Part shown: positions 15,042 to 23,077 of the stretch, one piece after another
Layout of the letters: each line of letters begins with the position of its first letter
How positions within the stretch are numbered: the stretch's first letter is position 1
Source of the DNA: Veillonella sp.
GTDB taxonomy: Bacteria > Bacillota > Negativicutes > Veillonellales > Veillonellaceae
Direction of reading: 5' to 3'
DNA length: 31,225 bases
NCBI RefSeq assembly: GCF_015058545.1
Contig: NZ_SVCB01000032.1
Span: forward strand, 1-31,225
Notes under the pieces: generated by a model
Told to the model about the DNA's origin: nothing
Seen by the model: the letters and a program-made list of their open reading frames with translations, nothing else
Databases searched by the model: none
Translations under genes and position numbers: made by a program

Positions 15042-16334
15042 ATGTTTACATTAGATAAATCTAAGCAAGCTTTTAACGAAGCTAAAGCATACATGCCGGG
15101 CGGCGTAAACAGTCCGGTTCGCTCGTATCGCAGTGTGGGTTCCGAACCGCCGTTCATCAGCTCTGCTTCCGGCGACCGTATCTATGATATTGACGGCAAT
15201 GAATACATTGACTATGTATTATCTTGGGGGCCTATGATTCTTGGCCATGCCAAATCGGAAATCGTAGCCGCTTTGCAAGAAGCCGTTTTACGCGGTACCA
15301 GCTATGGTGCGCCAACTTTGCTTGAAACGGAATTGGCTAAAAAAATCCAGGCCTTCATGCCGAATATGGAAATGCTCCGCATGGTTAACTCCGGTACGGA
15401 ATCGACTATGAGTGCCCTCCGCGTAGCTCGTGGTTATACGGGGCGCGATAAAATCGTTAAATTCATCGGTTGCTATCACGGCCACAGTGACGGCTTGCTC
15501 GTAAAAGCCGGATCCGGCCTTGCCACTTTCGGTGTGCCCGATAGTCCGGGGGTACCGGCCGGTGTGGCAGCCGATACGTTGACCGTACCATATAATGATA
15601 TTGATGCGATCAAAGCTTTATTTGAAAAAGAAGGCCATGCTATTGCCGCAGTTATTGTAGAACCGGTAGCCGGTAATATGGGCTGTGTACCGCCTGTTCC
15701 GGGTTTCTTGGAAACACTTCGTGAATTGACAAAGGCTCACGGCGCATTACTTATTTTTGATGAAGTTATGTGTGGCTTCCGTGCCAGCTCCGGCGGTGCG
15801 CAGAAGAAATACAATATTAAACCGGACTTGACTTGCCTCGGCAAAATCGTTGGCGGTGGTTTACCAATGGCCGTGTTTGGCGGTTCCCGTGAAATCATGA
15901 GCCAAGTAGCTCCGGCCGGTCCTATCTATCAGGCCGGTACGCTGAGCGGTAATCCGATTGCCGTAACGGCGGGGTTAGCAACCCTTAGCATTTTGCAACA
16001 AGATCCGACTGTATTTAAACGGATTAATCAATCCACCGAAACACTTTGTCAAGGCCTTAAAGAATTGGCGGCTAAACATAATGTGCCGGTACAAGTACAA
16101 TATGTAGGCTCCATGTTTACCTTGTTCTTCAGTGACAAACCGGTGCTTAATTTTGAGGATGCATCCGCTTGTGATATGGAATCGTTCAAAAAATTCTTCC
16201 ATTACAATTTGAGTCATGGCATTTACTATGCACCAAGTCAGTATGAAAGCAACTTCATGTCGGCACAACATTCCGCTAAGGATATTGAACATACCTTGGC
16301 CGTAGCTGACGAAGCCTTTGCTACTTTGAAATAG
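15042..16334 (+). CDS. hemL: Glutamate-1-semialdehyde 2,1-aminomutase
   Basis: 430 residues of the class III aminotransferase fold. Visible blocks are MPGGVNSPVRSYRSVG, MVNSGTESTMSALRVARGYTG, GCYHGHSDGLLVKAGSG, LIFDEVMCGFR and the PLP lysine Lys268 in CLGKIVGGGLPMAVFGG. It converts glutamate-1-semialdehyde to 5-aminolevulinate, the product consumed by HemB just upstream. AAGGAGAAG precedes the ATG. It completes the C5 route together with hemA. It lies in the same direction as the operon, with 135 bases of leader carrying the hairpin at 14958. Confidence 0.98.
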   Translation: MFTLDKSKQAFNEAKAYMPGGVNSPVRSYRSVGSEPPFISSASGDRIYDIDGNEYIDYVLSWGPMILGHAKSEIVAALQEAVLRGTSYGAPTLLETELAKKIQAFMPNMEMLRMVNSGTESTMSALRVARGYTGRDKIVKFIGCYHGHSDGLLVKAGSGLATFGVPDSPGVPAGVAADTLTVPYNDIDAIKALFEKEGHAIAAVIVEPVAGNMGCVPPVPGFLETLRELTKAHGALLIFDEVMCGFRASSGGAQKKYNIKPDLTCLGKIVGGGLPMAVFGGSREIMSQVAPAGPIYQAGTLSGNPIAVTAGLATLSILQQDPTVFKRINQSTETLCQGLKELAAKHNVPVQVQYVGSMFTLFFSDKPVLNFEDASACDMESFKKFFHYNLSHGIYYAPSQYESNFMSAQHSAKDIEHTLAVADEAFATLK

Positions 16335-16352
16335 GGTAGAAGCTTACTTCTG

Positions 16353-16416
16353 CTATAGTTGAGGGCGGTTTTAAATCTTTGGTCCTATAGTTGATGGTAG
16401 TTTTAAATCTTTGATC
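16353..16416 (+). repeat. Two tandem 32-bp direct repeats
   Basis: Two abutting 32-base units (16353-16384 and 16385-16416) start with CTATAGTTGA and end with TTTTAAATCTTTGGTC or TTTTAAATCTTTGATC. They differ at four positions. A third, decayed start (CTATTGTATAG) follows at 16417. There are no spacers, so this is not a CRISPR array. Confidence 0.85.
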
Positions 16417-16447
16417 CTATTGTATAGTGGCGAAGTAGCTATAGCGA

Positions 16448-16456
16448 TGTTATAAT
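16448..16456 (+). promoter_or_regulatory. Extended -10 promoter before the small unknown gene
   Basis: TGTTATAAT (TG, one base, TATAAT at 16451-16456) is an extended -10 with no clear -35. It would transcribe the hairpin at 16479 and the two genes after it. Confidence 0.5.
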
Positions 16457-16478
16457 AAAAATTGGATAATCAAATGTT

Positions 16479-16504
16479 AGACCCCTGCCATTTGGAAGGG
16501 GTCT
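16479..16504 (+). terminator. Hairpin in the leader of the small gene; possible attenuator
   Basis: AGACCCCT (16479-16486) pairs perfectly with AGGGGTCT (16497-16504) across a 10-base loop. Only a short TTGTG follows, so it is a weak terminator. It could end the hemL transcript partly, or attenuate transcription from the promoter at 16448. Confidence 0.5.
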
Positions 16505-16530
16505 TGTGCTAATACGGAGGAGATAGAATT

Positions 16531-16878
16531 ATGCAAACGTTGACTCCCGAAATGGTGGCGGCCGCTCGCAAGAGTTTACAAGAATGCTTGGCCAAAAGTG
16601 TAATTCCCAAAGAATATTGGGATGAAATTACCCATTGGTTGGAAGCCACCCACATGGAAAATATTTATTTAGAAGGTCGTGAGGCGATCGGTGCTTGGTG
16701 GGCTTCCAAAGAAGTTCGCAAAATGGGCTATGCCATCAATTTTGCCAAGGGCGGCTGTATGCCGAGCAACTGGTTCCCTGAAGGGGAGAACTGGGATATG
16801 GCACAAGCACAGGCTAAATACCGATTGGTTGCCGATTGGCAATGTTTGATCGAACACGACGCATTAATCAAAATATAA
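16531..16878 (+). CDS. Small conserved-looking protein of unknown function
   Basis: I do not recognise this 115-residue protein. It has no signal peptide or membrane segment, is rich in Trp (HWLEATH, GAWWASKEV, SNWFPEGENWD, VADWQCL) and mixes acidic and basic helices, suggesting a small soluble helical protein. It has GGAGGAG 9 bases before the ATG and codon use like its neighbours, so it is probably a real gene. It ends 12 bases before the MATE transporter gene and is likely co-transcribed with it, so it may be a partner or regulator of that transporter; this is inference from position only. Confidence 0.75.
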   Translation: MQTLTPEMVAAARKSLQECLAKSVIPKEYWDEITHWLEATHMENIYLEGREAIGAWWASKEVRKMGYAINFAKGGCMPSNWFPEGENWDMAQAQAKYRLVADWQCLIEHDALIKI

Positions 16879-16890
16879 CGAGGTTAGTGT

Positions 16891-18243
16891 ATGAGAAGTG
16901 TCAAAAAAAGTGCCAGCCTATCCGTTGTCACTTTAAGCTGGCCTATATTTATCGAGATATTCTTACAAATGCTTATTGGTAATATTGACCAGTTTATGAT
17001 GAGTCACTATTCCCAAGAAGCGGTAGCCGCCGTAGCCAATGCGAATCAGATTATGAATATTTTCATCTTCCTGATTACCGTTATGAGTACGGCCACAACG
17101 ATTTTAATTGCTCAATATTTGGGTGCCAAAAATCCGACCAAGATTAACGAAGTAACAACCGTAAGTATTGCCTTTAACTTCGTATTCAGCTCCATTGCGG
17201 CGCTGTTTATTTTGGTAGCCCATCGCATGCTCTTTGAGTGGCTCGGCGTGCCGGAAGAAATCATCGATGATACGAGTCTTTATATGACGATTGTAGCTGC
17301 GAGCATTCCGATTACGGGGATTTATACGGCCTTTGTGGCTACTTTCCGCGGCTTTTCCTTGCCGGTTATTACCATGTGCGTGGCCTTCGTTATGAACGTA
17401 GTACATATTTTCAGTAACTTGGTATTAATTTACGGTTGGGGCCCTATTCCGTCTATGGGCGTGTTGGGCGTATCCATTTCCACAGCCTTGAGCAAGGGCT
17501 TAGGTCTGCTCTTGGTATTTTATTTATTCAAAACCCAGCTCAACGTTAAGTTGTCCTGGTCTTATTTAAAACCGTTCCCTAAAGAAACGTTAAAACGGTT
17601 GCTGCACATCGGGGTGCCGTCCGGCGGCGAAACGCTGTCTTATCAGTTATCGCAGACGACGATTATGAAAATGGTCAACATTTTCGGCATCATGGTTATT
17701 AATACGAAGGTGTATGCCTACATTATTTCCATGTTCTGCTACATGTACACCATTGCCCTCGCCAATGCGGTGCAGATTATCGTAGGCTTTTTGGTCGGTG
17801 CCGACAGGGAAGACGAGATTTCAGGCCGTGTGTGGCATACCATGTGGCTCGGCATGGCGATCAGTCTGACCTTGTCCGTATCGTTCTATCTGTTGAGTGA
17901 TTATATATTTGCCTTTTTCACGGACGAACAGGAGATAATTACGCTCGGCAAGACGATAATGTTGATTGAAATATTCTTGGAAATCGGACGAACGGTTAAT
18001 ATTATTATGGTTCAGTGTTTACAGGCGGCCGGTGATATCAGGACGCCGATGATTGTAGGTATCTTTGGCATGTGGCTGTGTGCCGTTAACTTGTCCTTTA
18101 TCTTGGGCGTTTGGCTCGATTGGGGGCTCGTGGGCATCTGGATTGCCATGGCCATCGATGAAGGTGTGCGGGCCATCATATTCGTATGGCGTTGGCACAG
18201 CGGTAAATGGAAGAATAAGAAGCTGATTGAAGATGCGGCGTAG
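16891..18243 (+). CDS. MATE-family multidrug/Na+ or H+ antiporter
   Basis: 450 residues with 12 hydrophobic segments in two similar halves, as in MATE (MatE, NorM-like) exporters. Typical segments are LSWPIFIEIFLQMLIGNIDQFM with the early-helix acidic/polar pair, AVAAVANANQIM, and the second-half counterpart GVPSGGETLSYQLSQTTIMK, followed by later VQCLQAAGDIRTPM. It should export cationic drugs or metabolites in exchange for Na+ or H+. GAGGT precedes the ATG. The substrate cannot be told. It follows the small unknown gene by 12 bases. No clear terminator is seen between its stop and tyrA. Confidence 0.92.
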   Translation: MRSVKKSASLSVVTLSWPIFIEIFLQMLIGNIDQFMMSHYSQEAVAAVANANQIMNIFIFLITVMSTATTILIAQYLGAKNPTKINEVTTVSIAFNFVFSSIAALFILVAHRMLFEWLGVPEEIIDDTSLYMTIVAASIPITGIYTAFVATFRGFSLPVITMCVAFVMNVVHIFSNLVLIYGWGPIPSMGVLGVSISTALSKGLGLLLVFYLFKTQLNVKLSWSYLKPFPKETLKRLLHIGVPSGGETLSYQLSQTTIMKMVNIFGIMVINTKVYAYIISMFCYMYTIALANAVQIIVGFLVGADREDEISGRVWHTMWLGMAISLTLSVSFYLLSDYIFAFFTDEQEIITLGKTIMLIEIFLEIGRTVNIIMVQCLQAAGDIRTPMIVGIFGMWLCAVNLSFILGVWLDWGLVGIWIAMAIDEGVRAIIFVWRWHSGKWKNKKLIEDAA

Positions 18244-18363
18244 TTTTTTGAAAAAAACGCTTATAGTCGGCCGGTACTCAGCTGAAATCATAGATGAGAT
18301 ACGGTCGATAAACAATCAGCATGTAGCATAGTAGCGATTAAAAAGAGAGGTTGAGGAAACAGT

Positions 18364-19227
18364 ATGAAGCGTAAGGTAGGTATTATTGGTTTAGGTTTAC
18401 TCGGCGGTTCTTTGGCAAAAGGACTGGCGAAATTTACAGATTATGAAGTGATTGGTTATGCACGGCGTCCGGAGATTTGTGAAGCGGCTATGGCCGACAA
18501 GGTTGTGGCCCGTGCGTATACCGATCCCAAACAGGTCGTGGCTGAGGCGGATATTTTGGTATTCGCCTTGCCGCCTGATACAAATGCGAGGCTGTTTGAG
18601 GAGCTGGCGCCGCTCATTCGGCCTCGCACTCTTATAACTGATGTGTCCAGTACAAAGACGAATTTTGCCCGTACAGTGAAACAAAACTTGCCGGCCGGGG
18701 CTAGCTTCGTGTCGGTTCATCCCATGGCTGGTTCTGAAAAGGGCGGTTATGCCATGGCCAAGGCGGATTTATTCAAACATTGTACCTGGATTGTATTGGA
18801 AGATGATGTGGCGTCCGGCTGGTGCGAAGCAGGTGCCGCCGAATTGACGCGCATGGGTGAACTCCTGGGGAGCCGCATAGAGCGGATTCCTATGAGTATG
18901 CATGACGGCTTTATGGCCACGGTCAGTCACATGCCTCATACGGTGGCGTCCATGATTGCCACCATTGCGGGGGGCGATGAGTACGGCGATTTGCGCCTCC
19001 GTTTGGCAGCAGGCGGATTTCGTGATGTTACCCGTGTAGCCGGTGGTAATCCCGCCATGTGGCGTGAAATCATAACGGGCAACCGCACGGAAGTCGTTAG
19101 GGCGTTATCAGATTTAGAACAGCAAATATCAATTATTAAAAATTTACTTTTAACCGAAGATGATGATACACTAGAATCATATTTGAATGATGCCAAGCAC
19201 ATTCGTGATAAATTTTCCCTATTATAG
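18364..19227 (+). CDS. tyrA: Prephenate dehydrogenase
   Basis: 287 residues. The N-terminal NAD(P) fold begins VGIIGLGLLGGSLAKGL; DILVFALPPD, LITDVSSTK and the TyrA signature VHPMAGSEKGG follow; the helical C-terminal half contains SHMPHTVASMIA and RVAGGNPAMWREI. It oxidatively decarboxylates prephenate (or arogenate) to 4-hydroxyphenylpyruvate (or tyrosine). No ACT or chorismate mutase domain is attached. The stop TAG (19225-19227) overlaps the AGGAGG of the next gene, so tyrA is tightly coupled to the two CobT homologues. No aro or other tyrosine gene is beside it, so its partners here are cobamide genes. Confidence 0.95.
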   Translation: MKRKVGIIGLGLLGGSLAKGLAKFTDYEVIGYARRPEICEAAMADKVVARAYTDPKQVVAEADILVFALPPDTNARLFEELAPLIRPRTLITDVSSTKTNFARTVKQNLPAGASFVSVHPMAGSEKGGYAMAKADLFKHCTWIVLEDDVASGWCEAGAAELTRMGELLGSRIERIPMSMHDGFMATVSHMPHTVASMIATIAGGDEYGDLRLRLAAGGFRDVTRVAGGNPAMWREIITGNRTEVVRALSDLEQQISIIKNLLLTEDDDTLESYLNDAKHIRDKFSLL

Positions 19228-19236
19228 GAGGATATG

Positions 19237-20277
19237 ATGGGCTTATTTGAAGAGACTTGTAAAAAGATTACCCCAAAAGACGTCGCCATCGGTGAAAAAA
19301 TACAGGCCGTGTGGGACCGTGAAACGCCATACGGCAGTTTTGGCAAATTGGTAGACATGGTTAAACAATACGCTATGGATACACGCCAAGAATCGCCGAC
19401 TATTCCGAAGCGTTGCATGATTATTGCAGCGGCTGACCATGGTGTAGCGGAAATGGGCGTGAGTGCCTATCCGATTGATGTAACCGTCGGTATGACGCAG
19501 AACTATTTGATTCCGAAGGGCGCCGGTGCCAATGCCTTGGGCAACTACTGCGGCACGGACATGGAAGTGGTAGACGTAGGCATCAAAGCGGACATGAATT
19601 GGGTGCCGGGCTTACGTCATAACAAAATTCGCATGGGGACGAACAACTTTTTAAAAGAACCGGCTATGACCAAAGAAGAAGCCATTCAGGCTATGGAAGT
19701 GGGCATTGCTCTCGTTAATGAAAAAGTCGCTGAAGGGTACAATGTATTCCTCGTAGGTGAAATGGGGATTGCCAATACGACGGCCAGTGCCGTTATGACC
19801 GCGAAATTTGCCGGCATCACGGCGGAACAGGCTACCGGTCGGGGCACCAATATCTCCGATGAACGCCTTAAAGTAAAACAGAAAGTCGTTCACGATGCGC
19901 TTGAAAAATACGCTCACATTGATAAAAATGACGGCCTCGGTATTTTGCATTCCGTAGGCGGTTTGGAATTTGCCTGCATTACGGGGATTATTCTCGGCGC
20001 CGCCGCGGCTCATGCCATGGTTATTATCGATGGTTTTAATACCACCGCTTGTGCCTTGGTGGCTCACTCCTTGGTACCGGCCAGCATGGATTATGTTATG
20101 GCCTCCCATTTGTCTGCTGAAAAAGCGCATAATCGGGCTCTCGAAACTTTGGGGCTTGAAGCGTATGTTAACCTTGGCCTTTGCCTCGGTGAAGCATCAG
20201 GCGGCTCCATTCAAATGGGCATGCTCGATTTGGCAGTGCGCATGTATCAGGAATTAGAAGGAGGGCACCAAGCATGA
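19237..20277 (+). CDS. arsA: CobT-family lower-ligand phosphoribosyltransferase, ArsA-like subunit
   Basis: The start is ATG 19237, 5 bases after AGGAGG (19226-19231); ATG 19234 is too close. The 346-residue protein has the full CobT fold: MIIAAADHGVAEMGVSAYP, TVGMTQNYL, GAGANALGNYCG, VGEMGIANTTASAVM, the phosphate loop ATGRGTNISDE, VGGLEFACITGIILGAAA, and a GEASGG segment whose Glu319 matches the catalytic Glu of Salmonella CobT. CobT transfers ribose-5-phosphate from nicotinate mononucleotide to the lower-ligand base. Its pairing with a second, divergent CobT copy matches ArsA/ArsB of Sporomusa and Veillonella, which activate phenol or p-cresol by O-linkage. (Ars here means alpha-ribosylation, not arsenic.) Alone it could also be called cobT. 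Confidence 0.88.
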   Translation: MGLFEETCKKITPKDVAIGEKIQAVWDRETPYGSFGKLVDMVKQYAMDTRQESPTIPKRCMIIAAADHGVAEMGVSAYPIDVTVGMTQNYLIPKGAGANALGNYCGTDMEVVDVGIKADMNWVPGLRHNKIRMGTNNFLKEPAMTKEEAIQAMEVGIALVNEKVAEGYNVFLVGEMGIANTTASAVMTAKFAGITAEQATGRGTNISDERLKVKQKVVHDALEKYAHIDKNDGLGILHSVGGLEFACITGIILGAAAAHAMVIIDGFNTTACALVAHSLVPASMDYVMASHLSAEKAHNRALETLGLEAYVNLGLCLGEASGGSIQMGMLDLAVRMYQELEGGHQA

Positions 20278-21338
20278 GAGAGTTTACGATTAAACCGTTA
20301 AATAAAGACTGCATGGATGCGTGCCAGCTTCGTGTAGATAATTTGACCAAGCCGATTTACAGCTTGGCTCAATTGGAAAAAATCGCCGTTCGTTTGGCCG
20401 GCATTTATAATGTGGAACAGCCGAACCATATTAAAAACGGCGTTCTTATCTTTGCCGGCGATACCGCCGTTGACGGTATGCAAAACCATACAAAAGGGCA
20501 GGAAAGCTTAGCCGCTGTTACCCGTCTTGGCAGTGGTCACAGTGCGACCGGTGCGGCTGCTAAGAAGCTTGAAGCTGACGTAATTGTTGTTGACGTAGGT
20601 CTGGAACAAGATACGGCCAACGTAAAAGGCATTGTAAATAAAAAAGTAGCCAACGGCGCACGTTTCTTCGGTAAAGGTCCGGCTATGACCAAAGAAGAAA
20701 TGGAAGCAGCTTTAGAAGTGGGTTTCCAAATGGCTGATGAACTGGCCACAAAAGGCGTTCAAGCAGTGGCCCTCGGCAACGTAGGCGAACGCACGTTACT
20801 TAGCGGTTTAGCCGTTACCGCAGCTATTACAGGCTATCCGATGGCTGAACTTTTGACTAATAACGAATGCACCTTGTCCATTCAGGAAAAAGCAGACCGT
20901 TTGAGTGCTACCATAGGTCGCTATAACTTAAGCGCGAAAGATCCGCTCAATGTGTTGCAACATGTGGGCTCTTTGGACATCGCTGCCATGGTCGGGTTTT
21001 ACCTTGGCGCTGCTCATAATCGCATGGCCGTAGTATTTGATAACGCCGTAACCGGCGCCGCTTTATTGGTAGCTCGTGCAATTAATGCCGATGTTATGGA
21101 CTTCGTATTCCAGTCGGCGGCGTACAATGAACCGGTGCACAAAGCACAGATGAAATTCTTGGGCATCAGCCCATTCTTGTATTATGATTTGGAAATGGAT
21201 GAAGCATTGGGCTCCGTTATGGGTTTATCCGTGGTGGATGCGTCGCTTCACATGTTAAACGATATGAAAACATTTGGCGAAGCCACGGTGACCGTAGCCG
21301 AAGACGGCCCGGGCAATAAACGTCAGGACGGTCGTTAA
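20274..21338 (+). CDS. arsB: Divergent CobT paralogue, ArsB-like subunit
   Basis: 354 residues, overlapping the previous gene by 4 bases (ATGA). It aligns with CobT along its length: VLIFAGDTAVDGMQ in place of the AADHGVAEMG block, IVVDVGLEQD, the shared FGKGPAMTKEEMEAALEVG segment, VALGNVGERTLLSGLAV in place of VGEMGIANTTASAVM, LQHVGSLDIAAMVGFYLGAA, and DEALGSVMGL with Glu310 at the catalytic position. The phosphate loop (ATGRGTNISDE in the first copy) is not preserved. A degenerate partner of an intact CobT copy is what the ArsAB heterodimer shows; both subunits are needed for activity in Sporomusa. The pair predicts phenolic cobamides (phenolyl or p-cresolyl). Confidence 0.86.
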   Translation: MREFTIKPLNKDCMDACQLRVDNLTKPIYSLAQLEKIAVRLAGIYNVEQPNHIKNGVLIFAGDTAVDGMQNHTKGQESLAAVTRLGSGHSATGAAAKKLEADVIVVDVGLEQDTANVKGIVNKKVANGARFFGKGPAMTKEEMEAALEVGFQMADELATKGVQAVALGNVGERTLLSGLAVTAAITGYPMAELLTNNECTLSIQEKADRLSATIGRYNLSAKDPLNVLQHVGSLDIAAMVGFYLGAAHNRMAVVFDNAVTGAALLVARAINADVMDFVFQSAAYNEPVHKAQMKFLGISPFLYYDLEMDEALGSVMGLSVVDASLHMLNDMKTFGEATVTVAEDGPGNKRQDGR

Positions 21339-21340
21339 TT

Positions 21341-22324
21341 ATGGGTAAATATTTACACGGTCTGTGTGCGTCCGGCATCAGCGGCAACATGATGATTGGG
21401 GCACTGCTTGATTACGGCGTACCGTTTGATTATTTTGAAAAATCATTGGCACCGCTTAATTTGAGCGGCTTTTCGCTGATATACGAGCAACGTGAAAAAA
21501 TGGGTGTACCGGGCACCTATTTCGACGTGGACTTGCATGATAAAGGCCATGGCCATCACCACGGACATGAACACGGGCATAATCATGGCCATAACCATGA
21601 ACATGGACACAGTCATGAACATAGCCATTGGTATAATCCGTTTAAAAAGCATACCCATGGTGAGGGACACTCTCACGACGAAGTGGCCGCTCATACGCAT
21701 GGGGATGATGCAGCTCATACTCATTCGCACGATGGGGGGCATTCTCATACCCATGCTCACGGTGAGCGTCGTAATTATCCGGAAATTAAAGCACTAATTG
21801 AAGAGGCTCCTTTATCCGATTGGGTAAAAGAAAAAGCTCTGGCTGCATTTTTAAATTTAGGCATGGCGGAAGCAAAGGTGCATAATACAACCTTGGAGGA
21901 AGTGCATTTCCACGAAGTGGGCGCCATTGATTGTATCATCGATATTGTAGGCACTATGATTTGTTTGGAATACCTCGGCGTGACCGGTATTATCTTCTCG
22001 CCGCTCCATGTGGGACAGGGGAAAGTGAAATGCGAGCATGGGCTCATGGATATTCCAACGCCTGCCACGGTAGCGCTTTTAGAAGGTTTTCCTACCTATG
22101 TAACGCCGGTACAGGGCGAGTTGGTAACACCGACGGGAGCAGCTTTAGTGAAAACATTGACGGCCAATGAATTTCCGTCGGGCACACCGGCACCGACAAA
22201 GGAAGTCATCCAAATGGCCTTGCTTTCTATGATGGATAAAGCTGAAAAAGCGTCTAAAAAGGGCGTAGGGCTCGGTTCAATGGATTTGCCTATCCCTAAT
22301 GTGTTTACCCTCTTTGAGGCGTAA
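21341..22324 (+). CDS. larC: LarC1-type nickel-insertion protein with His-rich loop, no LarC2
   Basis: 327 residues, starting 2 bases after arsB. The N-terminus LHGLCASGISGNMMIGALLDYGVP matches LarC (DUF111), although the usual GISGDM reads GISGNM. Residues 66-140 hold 29 His (HGH, HSH, HTH runs), a metal-binding loop. The rest has EEVHFHEVGAIDCIIDIVG, GQGKVKCEHGLMDIPTPAT and VTPTGAAL, ending at SMDLPIPNVFTLFEA. LarC inserts nickel into the pincer cofactor of lactate racemase. Full-length LarC continues into a second domain (LarC2); here TAA comes at the domain boundary and the 240 bases that follow encode nothing similar. In Lactobacillus, LarC1 and LarC2 are joined by a programmed frameshift, but no second part exists here. 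No larA, larB or larE is in the window. The operon context suggests a link with cobamides. Confidence 0.85.
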   Translation: MGKYLHGLCASGISGNMMIGALLDYGVPFDYFEKSLAPLNLSGFSLIYEQREKMGVPGTYFDVDLHDKGHGHHHGHEHGHNHGHNHEHGHSHEHSHWYNPFKKHTHGEGHSHDEVAAHTHGDDAAHTHSHDGGHSHTHAHGERRNYPEIKALIEEAPLSDWVKEKALAAFLNLGMAEAKVHNTTLEEVHFHEVGAIDCIIDIVGTMICLEYLGVTGIIFSPLHVGQGKVKCEHGLMDIPTPATVALLEGFPTYVTPVQGELVTPTGAALVKTLTANEFPSGTPAPTKEVIQMALLSMMDKAEKASKKGVGLGSMDLPIPNVFTLFEA

Positions 22325-22365
22325 ATACGGCGTTTAAATGCGGTATTTAATACAAAGTAATAGTG

Positions 22366-22391
22366 ACGGCTCGCCTTCTTTGGTGGGCCGT
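22366..22391 (+). terminator. Hairpin after larC, probable terminator
   Basis: A 10-bp stem (22366-22375 with 22382-22391, G-U pairs included) with a 6-base loop is followed by the T-rich TATGATTTT. The T run is imperfect, but the position after the operon fits. Confidence 0.6.
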
Positions 22392-22434
22392 TATGATTTT
22401 GTAAAATATTTGTACAAATATTTTTACAAAAGTG

Positions 22435-22464
22435 TTGACATGGGCCTTAGTTCTTTGATATTAT
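22435..22464 (+). promoter_or_regulatory. Upstream promoter of the tRNA operon
   Basis: TTGACA (22435-22440) and TATTAT (22459-22464) are 18 bases apart, about 100 bases before the first tRNA. Together with the closer promoter it gives a tandem pair, common for stable RNA. Confidence 0.6.
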
Positions 22465-22517
22465 AATTAAGCAGTCAGGGACAAGACACTTTGAATGCAG
22501 TCAAGTTAAAAAAGTGC

Positions 22518-22546
22518 TTGACAAAATACAGTTAACGGTGTAGAAT
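22518..22546 (+). promoter_or_regulatory. Main promoter of the tRNA operon
   Basis: TTGACA (22518-22523) and TAGAAT (22541-22546) with a 17-base spacer lie 17 bases before the first tRNA. This near-consensus box pair fits a strong stable-RNA promoter. Confidence 0.85.
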
Positions 22547-22563
22547 AGTTTCTGTTGTGAAAT

Positions 22564-22638
22564 GCGGAAATAGCTCAGTGGTAGAGCACCGCCTTGCCAA
22601 GGCGGGGGTCGCGAGTTCGAATCTCGTTTTCCGCTCCA
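22564..22638 (+). tRNA. tRNA-Gly (GCC)
   Basis: 75 bases with encoded CCA. The acceptor GCGGAAA pairs with TTTCCGC, discriminator T, and the anticodon loop CTTGCCAAG gives GCC. First of four tRNAs on one transcript. Confidence 0.96.
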
Positions 22639-22645
22639 CTTTCAT

Positions 22646-22721
22646 TCCTCGATAGCTCAGTCGGTAGAGCAATCGGCTGTTAACCGATCGGTCGTAGGTT
22701 CGAGTCCTACTCGGGGAGCCA
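22646..22721 (+). tRNA. tRNA-Asn (GTT)
   Basis: 76 bases with encoded CCA. The acceptor TCCTCGA pairs with TCGGGGA, and the anticodon loop CTGTTAACC gives GTT. Confidence 0.96.
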
Positions 22722-22725
22722 ATGT

Positions 22726-22800
22726 GGCCCGTTGGTCAAGCGGTTAAGACACCGCCCTTTCACGGCGGTATCGGGGGTTCGATTCCCCCACGGGTCACCA
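22726..22800 (+). tRNA. tRNA-Glu (TTC)
   Basis: 75 bases with encoded CCA. The acceptor GGCCCGT pairs with ACGGGTC, and the anticodon loop CTTTCAC gives TTC. Glu-tRNA is also the substrate of the HemA encoded in this window. Confidence 0.96.
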
Positions 22801-22803
22801 TAT

Positions 22804-22879
<76 letters not shown>

Positions 22880-22892
22880 GAATTTTAAGGAA

Positions 22893-22919
22893 AGCACTTG
22901 AGAAATCAAGTGCTTTTTT
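22893..22919 (+). terminator. Terminator of the tRNA operon
   Basis: A perfect 9-bp stem AGCACTTGA/TCAAGTGCT (22893-22901 and 22906-22914) with a GAAA tetraloop is followed by TTTTT. Confidence 0.95.
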
Positions 22920-23044
22920 GTTTATATGAGACATTAATGTGCCCAAAAATAAGGAATACTTCGTAAACGAAACGTTAAATTTTTAGTTTACAATAGTTTA
23001 TTAATTTCACAAAATAATAGTTAATATTGATAGCGTTTTACATT

Positions 23045-23077
23045 CAGCCTGCTGTAGTTACAGTGGGTTGTTTTTTT
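23045..23077 (+). terminator. Orphan rho-independent terminator
   Basis: CAGCCTGCTG (23045-23054) pairs fully (with G-U pairs) with CAGTGGGTTG (23061-23070) and is followed by seven Ts. The tRNA operon already ends at 22919 and no reading frame lies between, so this terminator has no visible gene. A short RNA starting near 22990-23020 is possible, but its promoter is weak. Confidence 0.7.

Noticed and set aside
16353..16416. Possible CRISPR remnant
   Set aside because: The two 32-base units abut without spacers, are imperfect, and no cas genes are near.
19237..21338. Arsenic-resistance arsA/arsB
   Set aside because: Both proteins are CobT homologues; the shared symbol refers to alpha-ribosylation, and no arsenite ATPase or permease features are present.
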